5,663 nt of DNA from CAKUFA01 sp963646285 (GCA_963646285.1 CAVIWF010000083.1:1-5663); one strand, 5' to 3'; numbered from the stretch's first letter, positions 1 to 5,533 are shown. Translations and numbers: made by a program. Notes: a model not told the origin generated them from the letters alone.

Positions 1-22
1 GCTCGTTTCGGTTGATGCGTTC

Positions 23-56
23 GCGGCTGCTATACACGCCACTGGCGTGTAGCCGC
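23..56. repeat. Strong hairpin in the left non-coding region
   Basis: A near-perfect inverted repeat: TACACGCCA (33-41) and TGGCGTGTA (43-51) are exact reverse complements around one base, so as RNA it would form a stem of about eight pairs with an ACT loop. Outside it, GCGGC (23-27) pairs with GCCGC (52-56) across a small bulge. No U-tract follows, so it is not a classical terminator. It sits directly before the repeat half at 64-119 and may belong to the same dispersed non-coding element. Confidence 0.7.
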
Positions 57-63
57 TCACTTA

Positions 64-119
64 CCCCTGCACCCCTTCGCAGCACCCCTCCGGATGGAAG
101 TGACTTCTTCTGAAAGAAT
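64..119 (+). repeat. Dispersed repeat copy R1 (right half only)
   Basis: Positions 64-95 match 5512-5543 at the right end of the window in the same orientation with about two mismatches (CCCCTGCACCCCTTCGCAGC, then a CCC(T/C)(T/C)CGGATG block), and both run on into a TGAAAGAA-like stretch. The left arm of the palindrome seen in the other copies (TGCAGGGGGC) is absent here. I see no gene in 1-190. The sequence from 120 to 190 is unlike the tape measure coding sequence and may be the rest of the same element; the join with phage sequence lies somewhere in 149-190. Confidence 0.6.
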
Positions 120-190
120 CATCATAACCAAATAACAGAAAGGAATGATCGCCAACGAGTGCCTTATTTGATCTTTGCGCAACCCTGACC

Positions 191-742
191 ATGGACACGG
201 CCGACTTTGAATCAGCCGCCCAGTCCGCCCTTGCTACCGGGGAAAGCCTGAACCAGGCCCTGGAGCAGCAGCTCCAAAACCTTGCCCAAGGCGCCCAATC
301 CACCGCATCCACCGCCGCTGATGCCTGGGCAGCCATGAGCCAGAGCGCCAGCAGCAGCATGGGCAGCCTCCAAGCCGCCGGGGTGGGGGCATGGGGTGCC
401 ATCGCCGCCCAAATCGCCGCCGCCACCTCCGCCGCACGGCGGTACTTTTCCCTGCAAGGGGACGGCAAGGGCTATGCCGTGGGGCTGGACTATGTGCCTT
501 ACAACGAGTTCCCTGCCCGGCTCCATGAGGGGGAAGCGGTGCTGACCCGGGCGGAAGCGGAACAGTGGCGGCGGGGGGAAACCTCCTCCTCTGCTGCCTT
601 ATCGGGGGCAGAGGTGGGGCAGGCCCTGCGGGATGCCCTGCAGGGGATGACCATCGCCATGGATGGGGAAACCGTGGGACGGCTGGTGGCAGACACCGTG
701 TCCCGGGAGATTGACCGGAAAAGCCGCCTGAGGAGGGGATGA
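191..742 (+). CDS. Phage tail tape measure protein, C-terminal remnant
   Basis: This is the C-terminal end of a siphovirus tape measure protein, which normally sets tail length inside the tail tube and is usually several hundred to over a thousand residues. Only 183 residues remain. Residues 1-85 are an Ala/Gln/Ser-rich helical stretch, as in the repetitive body of tape measure proteins. Residues about 95-130 carry GYAVGLDYVPYNEFPARLHEGEAVLT-like sequence ending in EAEQWRRG, the typical C-terminal signature of Firmicutes tape measure proteins, followed by a tail with MDGETVGRLVADTVSREI. The ATG at 191 has no Shine-Dalgarno sequence, and the frame is open upstream only to a TGA at 146-148, so this start is probably not native: the gene has lost its 5' part at a junction with repeat DNA. 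The stop overlaps the next gene's region (ATGA at 739-742), consistent with a tail operon. Probably not functional as a tape measure. Confidence 0.8.
   Translation: MDTADFESAAQSALATGESLNQALEQQLQNLAQGAQSTASTAADAWAAMSQSASSSMGSLQAAGVGAWGAIAAQIAAATSAARRYFSLQGDGKGYAVGLDYVPYNEFPARLHEGEAVLTRAEAEQWRRGETSSSAALSGAEVGQALRDALQGMTIAMDGETVGRLVADTVSREIDRKSRLRRG
731..736 (+). promoter_or_regulatory. Ribosome binding site setting the Dit start
   Basis: AGGAGG lies within the end of the tape measure frame. It is 2 nt from the ATG at 739 but 8 nt from the ATG at 745, so 745 is the better start. Confidence 0.7.
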
Positions 743-744
743 CC

Positions 745-1512
745 ATGAAGCTGGACTGTCAAATGAACGGGGCATCCCTGTTCGCCCTGGATCCCGCCAT
801 CCTTGTGGCGGATATTGAGGAGGAAGGCGCACCCCAGACTCTGATCCTTGCCGACCTGGCCGGCAGAGAGGGCAGCCGGTTCATCCGCCGAAGACGCACC
901 GCCCTGACGGTGAAGGTTCGCCTGATGATCCGGGAGCGGAACCTCCCCCGACGGCGCATGCTGCTGGAAAAGCTGGCACGCTGGTGCACGGACGGCTTCC
1001 TTACCGTCAGCTATCGCCGGGGGCAGCGGCTGGGCTGCGTGTGCGTGCAGGGGGTGGAGGGCATCTCCATGACCGGCTGGGCGGAGGAAATCACCCTGGT
1101 GTTCCGTGCCTATGGCCTGCCCTGGTGGGAGGATGCCCTGCCCAAAACCCTGACCCTTGCCACAGGGGAGGCAGGCAGCCTGCGGGTGGGGGGCACGGCG
1201 GAAACTACCTGGGCGGAAGCGGAAGCCACCTGCATGACGGCGGTGAACACCCTGACCCTGACCTGCGGGGACACCTTCATAACCTTCACCGACCTGGCCA
1301 TGACCCCGGGGGAAACCCTGCGCATTACCTGGGATCGGGAAGGCTTGCAGCAGATGGTGATTCAGGGGACGGAAAGCCGCTCCGCTCTGGGTTGCCGCAC
1401 GGCAGCCTCCCATGATGATCTGCTTGTACCCATTGGAAAAACCGTCCCCCTCCGGGTAGAGGCGGACGGTCAAGCATCGGTTACCTTCCGGGCAAGGGGA
1501 AGGTATTTGTAA
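745..1512 (+). CDS. Phage distal tail (Dit-like) protein, siphovirus tail family
   Basis: A 255-residue tail protein of the siphovirus Dit/'phage tail family' type, which forms the hub joining the tail tube to the tip. The order (tape measure, this gene, Tal-like gene) is the standard one. Visible traits: an N-terminal half (about 1-130) with a basic RFIRRRRTALTVKVRL segment, an LLEKLARW...GFLTVSYRRGQR segment, then VFRAYGLPWWED at 120-130, a landmark of this family where the N-terminal domain gives way to a C-terminal beta-rich domain (about 131-255) ending in FRARGRYL. ATG 745 is preferred to ATG 739 because of the AGGAGG spacing. The gene appears intact. What is unusual is what follows: six bases after its stop, sequence from a peptidoglycan-binding gene begins instead of the Tal-like gene, which lies 2.25 kb away. 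Confidence 0.82.
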   Translation: MKLDCQMNGASLFALDPAILVADIEEEGAPQTLILADLAGREGSRFIRRRRTALTVKVRLMIRERNLPRRRMLLEKLARWCTDGFLTVSYRRGQRLGCVCVQGVEGISMTGWAEEITLVFRAYGLPWWEDALPKTLTLATGEAGSLRVGGTAETTWAEAEATCMTAVNTLTLTCGDTFITFTDLAMTPGETLRITWDREGLQQMVIQGTESRSALGCRTAASHDDLLVPIGKTVPLRVEADGQASVTFRARGRYL

Positions 1513-1520
1513 AGTAGAAG

Positions 1521-1628
1521 AAGGCAGGCTTGACCGCTGACGGCTTGGTGGGCAAGAAAACCAAGGAAGCCCTTGCCGCCGAGTATGCGCCCAACGACTT
1601 TTTTCACTGGCGTGGAACGGAAACCTGA
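1521..1628 (+). pseudogene. Remnant of SH3b/peptidoglycan-binding gene (3' end, unit 1)
   Basis: Positions 1521-1608 match 2833-2919, the last part of the intact SH3b-PG-binding gene, with three substitutions and one extra T (six Ts at 1599-1604 against five at 2911-2915). It encodes KAGLTADGLVGKKTKEALAA..., the last third of a PG_binding_1 domain, corresponding to residue 136 onward of the intact protein. A TAG at 1515-1517 lies in frame just before it, there is no start codon or ribosome binding site, and the extra T shifts the end so that it reads HWRGTET and stops at 1626-1628. About 400 bp of the 5' part is gone. It faces the secreted SH3b gene at 1640 exactly as the intact copy faces the second one. 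Confidence 0.85.
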
Positions 1629-1639
1629 CACAGACAGGC

Positions 1640-2383
1640 TTACTGATGGAAAGTATTGTAAATGTCTGAGTGCATACGTTGAAACTGCTTGATGGTTGGC
1701 GGTTCGATACTGTGCCAGTCTTCAATCTGGAAATCATCCCACGCAAAGCCGCTGCCGTTTGGCAAGCTGGGGGAGCGGAAGAAAAGCTCCTGCATGCTGT
1801 CCACATTGTAGTGGATTTTCAGAATCTTCAGGGCAGCCTGCTCCCGTTCCTCTTCTGTGGCGGCGTTTGAAAAGGGTTCCGTCTGGCTGTTTCGCAGCAT
1901 GATGTGGTTTTCCAGCATCATGCCCACAATGTCGGCGGCGGGCAGCACCGCATCCCACTCATCCTTGTTGAAGTTTGCATAGATTTCGTATTCTTCCTGC
2001 CAGCCATAAACATGATGGGCGATTTTCCATGCACATACGTCAAGGGTATATTGCTTCAGGCTGGGGGTGAGGGGGCTGTAATCTTCCTCCCCCCAGTGGG
2101 GTTCCCCCTCCACATAGGGCATGGCGCAGGTGGCGTTCACGTAGCCTTCGCCGTACTGCTCGGATTTCACGTGATACCACAGGTAGCCCCCGGCGTGCTT
2201 CTCCTCGTAGTAGGTCAGCAGTTCGCCTCCCTCAAACCTGCCAATCACGTGCCCGCCGGGGGTGGAACGGAAGTTGACGTTGGTGTACACCACCTGAATC
2301 CGGGGCAGGGTGTCCTCCGCCAGGGCGGGCAGGAAGGGGAGCAGGAGACAAAGACAGAGGGCAAAGAAAAGCAATCGTTTCAT
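1640..2383 (-). CDS. Secreted SH3b-domain protein, copy 1
   Basis: A 247-residue exported protein. Residues 1-22 form a classic signal peptide (MKR, then a Leu/Cys/Phe-rich core, then PALA with cleavage likely before Glu23-Asp24); there is no lipobox cysteine. Residues about 29-88 look like a bacterial SH3 (SH3b) domain: VYTNVNFRSTPGGHVIGRF, then WYHVKSEQYGEGYVNA. SH3b domains commonly bind cell-wall peptides. Residues about 103-247 are an alpha-helical domain I do not recognise (AWKIAHHVYGW, VLPAADIVGMMLENHIMLRNS, EEEREQAALKILKIHYNVDS). ATG 2383 is chosen over GTG 2386 because AAGGAG sits 6 nt before it. It runs against the tail operon and starts 44 bp from the divergent PG-binding gene. Residues 11-115 are encoded by the same nucleotides as in copy 2. 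Export and the SH3b fold are well supported; the biological role is unknown. Confidence 0.85.
   Translation of the reverse strand: MKRLLFFALCLCLLLPFLPALAEDTLPRIQVVYTNVNFRSTPGGHVIGRFEGGELLTYYEEKHAGGYLWYHVKSEQYGEGYVNATCAMPYVEGEPHWGEEDYSPLTPSLKQYTLDVCAWKIAHHVYGWQEEYEIYANFNKDEWDAVLPAADIVGMMLENHIMLRNSQTEPFSNAATEEEREQAALKILKIHYNVDSMQELFFRSPSLPNGSGFAWDDFQIEDWHSIEPPTIKQFQRMHSDIYNTFHQ
2039..2353 (-). repeat. 315-bp perfect duplicate, copy A
   Basis: By reading both stretches side by side I find no difference from 3345-3659 (constant offset 1306). It covers residues 11-115 of the secreted SH3b protein, that is half the signal peptide, the SH3b domain and the linker after it. Confidence 0.85.
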
Positions 2384-2389
2384 CACAAA

Positions 2390-2395
2390 CTCCTT
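2390..2395 (-). promoter_or_regulatory. Ribosome binding site for SH3b copy 1
   Basis: AAGGAG on the minus strand, 6 nt before ATG 2383 and only 3 nt before GTG 2386, which decides the start. The 44-bp divergent gap (2384-2427) shows no convincing promoter for either gene. Confidence 0.7.
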
Positions 2396-2427
2396 AAAAG
2401 ACAGAAAAACAGAAAGGAAGCATCAAC

Positions 2428-2934
2428 ATGGCAGCACCTTACATTGACCGGCTGCGCTATGTCAGCGTAGCAGACAAGACCACCGTGAACCTTCGGGAAA
2501 CCCCCGGAGGTTCTGTCGTTCTCCGTGTGCTTCACGGCACGCCGGTAAGAATTGACCCGGACAAGGCGAACGGCGAATACGCTTTCGTGACCTTGTGGGA
2601 ACCCATCAAAAGACATGGTTACATGATGACCAAATTTCTTGCTAAGAGTGCGCCTGCCGGAGGGCGGGACTTGTCCACCCAGACTTTTGGTTCAATCACC
2701 CTGAAAAAGGGAAGCCATGGGCAGTATGTGATCAATCTGCAGTGGCACTTAAAGGATAAGGTGGATGGGTCTCTGGCTGCGGATGGTGTTTTTGGTGACG
2801 CAACAGAAAAGGCAGTCATTACTTTTCAGCAAAAGGCAGGCTTGACCGCTGACGGCTTGGTGGGCAGGAAAACCAAGGAAGCCCTTGCTGCTGAGTATGC
2901 GCCCAACGACTTTTTCACTCACAAAATGCTCTGA
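2428..2934 (+). CDS. SH3b plus peptidoglycan-binding (PG_binding_1) protein
   Basis: A 168-residue two-domain wall-binding protein. Residues about 10-72 form an SH3b-like domain (VSVADKTTVNLRETPGGSVV, then WEPIKRHGYMMTKFL). A short Gly/Ala/Ser linker follows, then a PG_binding_1 domain at about 90-155 with its hallmark LKKGSHGQYVINLQWHL and DGVFGDATEKAVITFQQKAGL, then DGLVGRKTKEAL. There is no signal peptide, no membrane segment and no catalytic domain, so by itself it binds but should not cut peptidoglycan. It could be a tail- or lysis-associated wall anchor, or the targeting part of a split endolysin. AAGGA at 2414-2418, 9 nt before the ATG, supports the start. It is convergent with the second secreted SH3b gene and overlaps its 3' end by 16 bp. 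It is less GC-rich by eye than the tail genes, suggesting a different origin. The domain calls are strong; the role is inferred. Confidence 0.85.
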   Translation: MAAPYIDRLRYVSVADKTTVNLRETPGGSVVLRVLHGTPVRIDPDKANGEYAFVTLWEPIKRHGYMMTKFLAKSAPAGGRDLSTQTFGSITLKKGSHGQYVINLQWHLKDKVDGSLAADGVFGDATEKAVITFQQKAGLTADGLVGRKTKEALAAEYAPNDFFTHKML

Positions 2935-3689
2935 TTGGCTGCTTCGTTTGGCGGAGGGAAAGCCTCATCCAGCATTTGATTGATGATGGCCACCTCGGTG
3001 GAATATGGACGACTTACGCTGTGCCAGTCTTCAATCTGAAAACTGCCGTAAATGCCTGTGCCATCCGGATACTTAGGGGTGCGGAAAAAAAGCTCGTATA
3101 CGCTGTCCACATTGTAGTGGATTTTGAGAATCTTCAGGGCAGCCTGCTCCCGCTCTTCTTCCGTGGCGGCGTTTGAAAAGGGTTCCGTCTGGCTGTTTCG
3201 CAGCATGATGTGATTTTCCAGCATCATGTCCACAATGTCGGCGGCAGGCAGCACCGCATCCCATTTAGTGTAATGAATACCGGAATACACGTGGTGTTCC
3301 TCATCCCATCCGTAAAGATGATGGGCGATTTTCCATGCATAGATGTCAAGGGTATATTGCTTCAGGCTGGGGGTGAGGGGGCTGTAATCTTCCTCCCCCC
3401 AGTGGGGTTCCCCCTCCACATAGGGCATGGCGCAGGTGGCGTTCACGTAGCCTTCGCCGTACTGCTCGGATTTCACGTGATACCACAGGTAGCCCCCGGC
3501 GTGCTTCTCCTCGTAGTAGGTCAGCAGTTCGCCTCCCTCAAACCTGCCAATCACGTGCCCGCCGGGGGTGGAACGGAAGTTGACGTTGGTGTACACCACC
3601 TGAATCCGGGGCAGGGTGTCCTCCGCCAGGGCGGGCAGGAAGGGGAGCAGGAGACAAAGGATCAGCAGACAAAAAACGCATTTTTTCAC
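2919..3689 (-). CDS. Secreted SH3b-domain protein, copy 2
   Basis: A 256-residue paralogue of the product of 1640-2383. GTG 3689 is chosen as start because GGAGG lies 8 nt before it and because it aligns with the start of copy 1; a longer reading to 3854 would run into the Tal-like gene on the other strand and add an unlikely N-terminus in front of the signal peptide. The signal peptide is MKKCVFCLLILCLLLPFLPALA with cleavage likely before Glu23; SH3b domain about 29-88, then an unrecognised helical domain. Residues 11-115 match copy 1 codon for codon; residues about 129-142 differ almost entirely (DEEHHVYSGIHYTK here, QEEYEIYANFNKDE in copy 1); the intervening AVLPAADIV...KILKIHYNVDS stretch is nearly the same; the last ~35 residues are unrelated and nine residues longer. 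It ends overlapping the PG-binding gene by 16 bp. Role unknown; probably acts outside the cell. Confidence 0.83.
   Translation of the reverse strand: MKKCVFCLLILCLLLPFLPALAEDTLPRIQVVYTNVNFRSTPGGHVIGRFEGGELLTYYEEKHAGGYLWYHVKSEQYGEGYVNATCAMPYVEGEPHWGEEDYSPLTPSLKQYTLDIYAWKIAHHLYGWDEEHHVYSGIHYTKWDAVLPAADIVDMMLENHIMLRNSQTEPFSNAATEEEREQAALKILKIHYNVDSVYELFFRTPKYPDGTGIYGSFQIEDWHSVSRPYSTEVAIINQMLDEAFPPPNEAANQSIL
3345..3659 (-). repeat. 315-bp perfect duplicate, copy B
   Basis: Second member of the pair with 2039-2353. The identity ends sharply on both sides: signal peptide codons 4-10 differ on one side, and codons 116-117 (Ile-Tyr here, Val-Cys in copy A) on the other. Confidence 0.85.
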
Positions 3690-3697
3690 GGTCACAT

Positions 3698-3702
3698 CCT
3701 CC
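3698..3702 (-). promoter_or_regulatory. Ribosome binding site for SH3b copy 2
   Basis: GGAGG on the minus strand, 8 nt upstream of GTG 3689; it decides the start. The gap to the Tal-like gene (3690-3763) is the only place for a promoter of this gene outside coding sequence. It contains an AT-rich TATATT on the minus strand, but that is too close to the binding site to be a credible -10 box. Confidence 0.65.
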
Positions 3703-3763
3703 AATATACATTTAACGAAGGGAAAGGCAGAATCCTTCCCGTAGGCAAGAAAGGAATGCATGA

Positions 3764-5413
3764 ATGATACGTTACCCAAGATTATTGAACGCTTCCCTGC
3801 AGGAGGTGTGCCGCCTGCGCCCCGCCTGCCTGGAAGTGACAGAGCGGCTTGCACCCCTGTCCGGGGCGGAAATGACCCTGCCGGAGGGGGAAGCCATCAT
3901 CGCCCCCGGCATGTTTGCAGAGCTGTACGATGCCCATGGCTCCCTGGGAATTTTCCGTGCTGAGCGGTGCAGCCGAACCCTGGGCACACAGGGGGGACAG
4001 ACCGTCACCCTGGAGCATGGCCTTGCCACCCTGGGGGATGAGGTGCTCCCCGGCTACACGGAGCTGGGAGGATCCGGCATGACCACCTCGGCGGTGCTTC
4101 GGCAGCTCCTTGCCCATCAGGAAACGGAGCGGTGGGTGCTGGGGGACTGCGAGTATGAAGAAGCCCTGGCCTACAGCTGGGAAAATGAGAACCTGCTGAC
4201 CGCCCTCCTGGCCGTGGCGTCCCCTTTGCCCGGTCAGCCTGTGTGGATGTTTGACCAGTCCGTCACTCCCTGGCGGCTCCACCTGCGGCGAGCCTCTCAG
4301 GAGGTGTGCGAGTGCCGCATGAGCCGGGGGCTGGAAAAGGTAACCCTCACCTATGACCGGCAGAACCTGTGCACCCGGCTGTATCCCCTGGGCTACGGGG
4401 AAGGGGCGGATCAGCTGAACATTGCAGGCGTTAACGGGGGCGTGCCCTACTTGCAGGCGGATACTGCCGGGGAGGAAGGGATCATCACCCGGGTGTGGAC
4501 GGATACCGCCATCACCGAGGCCTCCACCCTGATGGCTGCCGCCCAAAGGGAGCTGGCGGCAAGCTGCCGACCCCAAATCACGGTAGAAGTTACGGGCAGC
4601 GAGCTGGCGCACCTGACCGGGGAAGGGCTGGATCGGCTGAAGGTGGGCAGGCTGTGCCGCATTCCCCTGCCGGAGGAGGGGACGGTCATCACCCAGCGGA
4701 TCATCACCGCCTATCACCCGGATGTGATGAACGCCCCGGAGCAGGTGCGGCTGACCCTTGCCACCCCCGGGCAGGATGCATCCGCCACCCTGTCCGCCCT
4801 GTCTCGGAAGGCTTCCGTAGGGGAAAACTACAGCCAGGGGGCTGCCAGCGAGTACAGCATGCTCTTCGGGGACAACTGCGACGGGGATCATCCGGCGGTG
4901 ATGCGGTTCTTCATTGACGAAGATGCCATTCACGTGAACAGCGTCCGGGTGCGCTTCAGCCGGGAAGCCTTCCGTGCCTATGAGAAATCCACCGCCGCCG
5001 GGGGACAGGTCATCGCCTCGGATGATGCCCTGGCCATTGGTTCCGCCTACATGAATGCAGGCAAGAAGGTGCCGGTAACAGACGGGTATGTGACCCTGAC
5101 CGCCGCCGCCATTGACCACAGCCACAAGGGAGCGCTGCGCCTTGCCGCCCACACCCATGGCATGGTGTACGGCATTTACGAAGGGGAAAGGTGCGACAGG
5201 GTTGCCGTAACCGTGGACGGGAACGCCGTGGGAGAGGAGGAAGCGGCCTCCGGCAGCTTTGATGCCCTGAAGTACCTGAAGCGGGACAGCCGGGGGAGGA
5301 TCCAGCGGGGCGCTTGGCATGAGGTCAGGTTTACCCCATCCGGCATGGGGAGGATTACAGCTAATCTGCACGTGAGGAGCTTTATCAGGAGCACCACCGG
5401 GGCGGGATTGTAA
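3764..5413 (+). CDS. Phage tail tip (Tal-like) protein with receptor-binding-like C-terminus
   Basis: A 549-residue tail protein of the type that follows Dit in Firmicutes siphoviruses and builds the baseplate or tail tip. The N-terminus, YPRLLNASLQEVCRLRPACLEV then LYDAHGSLGIFRAE, fits the conserved opening of this family ('P-R-L-Y-x-A-x-x-Q/R-E' and '(F/V)x(D/E)xxxxxGxFR'). Residues about 90-330 form the hub-like region (LGDEVLPGYTELGG, TLTYDRQNLCTRLYPLGYG, LKVGRLCRIPLPEEGTVITQRIITAYHPD). Residues about 385-549 look like a separate beta-rich C-terminal domain with two HxH motifs (His452/454 and His463/465, the second in AAHTHGMVYGIYEG), a pattern seen in phage fibre tips. I see no clear peptidase motif. 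AAAGGA at 3750-3755, 8 nt before ATG 3764, supports the start. The gene seems intact and its TAA is followed at the next base by a palindromic repeat. Its separation from Dit by accessory genes is unusual. Confidence 0.8.
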   Translation: MIRYPRLLNASLQEVCRLRPACLEVTERLAPLSGAEMTLPEGEAIIAPGMFAELYDAHGSLGIFRAERCSRTLGTQGGQTVTLEHGLATLGDEVLPGYTELGGSGMTTSAVLRQLLAHQETERWVLGDCEYEEALAYSWENENLLTALLAVASPLPGQPVWMFDQSVTPWRLHLRRASQEVCECRMSRGLEKVTLTYDRQNLCTRLYPLGYGEGADQLNIAGVNGGVPYLQADTAGEEGIITRVWTDTAITEASTLMAAAQRELAASCRPQITVEVTGSELAHLTGEGLDRLKVGRLCRIPLPEEGTVITQRIITAYHPDVMNAPEQVRLTLATPGQDASATLSALSRKASVGENYSQGAASEYSMLFGDNCDGDHPAVMRFFIDEDAIHVNSVRVRFSREAFRAYEKSTAAGGQVIASDDALAIGSAYMNAGKKVPVTDGYVTLTAAAIDHSHKGALRLAAHTHGMVYGIYEGERCDRVAVTVDGNAVGEEEAASGSFDALKYLKRDSRGRIQRGAWHEVRFTPSGMGRITANLHVRSFIRSTTGAGL

Positions 5414-5454
5414 TGCAGGGGGCTTTGCGGTCGCCGCCCTGCACCCCTTCGCAG
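5414..5454 (+). repeat. Dispersed palindromic repeat copy R2
   Basis: Starts on the base after the Tal-like stop codon. TGCAGGG(GGC) at 5414-5423 pairs with (GCC)G-CCCTGCA at 5433-5443 with one bulged G, around a TTTGCGGTC-type loop, followed by CCCCTTCGCAG. Same family and direction as 5491-5531. It may act as a weak terminator or 3'-end stabiliser, although no U-tract follows. Confidence 0.75.
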
Positions 5455-5490
5455 TTCGCACTTTTGCAAATGACTTCAAATGTTAGGTTT

Positions 5491-5531
5491 TGCAGGGGGC
5501 TTTGCGGTCGCCCCCTGCACCCCTTCGCAGC
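5491..5531 (+). repeat. Dispersed palindromic repeat copy R3
   Basis: A perfect 10-bp stem: TGCAGGGGGC (5491-5500) and GCCCCCTGCA (5510-5519) around a 9-nt loop TTTGCGGTC, then CCCCTTCGCAG as in R1 and R2. This is the best-preserved copy; the intrinsic terminator at 5534-5559 follows directly and may be part of the same unit. Confidence 0.8.
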
Positions 5532-5533
5532 AT

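Noticed and set aside
499..1806. Long minus-strand open frame opposite the tape measure and Dit genes (435 codons)
   Set aside because: It spans unrelated genes and the duplication junction, and its translation has no recognisable domain or plausible start signal.
2384..2427. Divergent promoter between SH3b copy 1 and the PG-binding gene
   Set aside because: The 44-bp gap is AT-richer but has no convincing -35/-10 pair in either direction; promoters may lie inside neighbouring genes.
3720..3740. Hairpin GGGAA(A)GG...CCTTCCC between the divergent SH3b copy 2 and Tal-like genes
   Set aside because: Seven pairs with a bulge and no U-tract or matching partner elsewhere; could be an operator but the evidence is too weak.
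3690..3854. N-terminal extension of the second secreted SH3b gene to 3854
   Set aside because: It would place about 55 residues before an obvious signal peptide, overlap the start of the Tal-like gene, and ignore the GGAGG at 8 nt from GTG 3689 and the alignment with copy 1.
3782..5479. Long minus-strand open frame opposite the Tal-like gene (565 codons)
   Set aside because: Its translation is Gly/Pro/His/Gln-rich low-complexity sequence without domains, typical of an antisense shadow of a GC-rich gene; the plus-strand protein has clear tail family features and a good ribosome binding site.
5414..5531. CRISPR-like array from the repeated CCCCTGCACCCCTTCGCAG blocks
   Set aside because: Only two adjacent direct copies, GC-rich and palindromic over their whole length, with an inverted third copy, irregular spacing and no cas genes.
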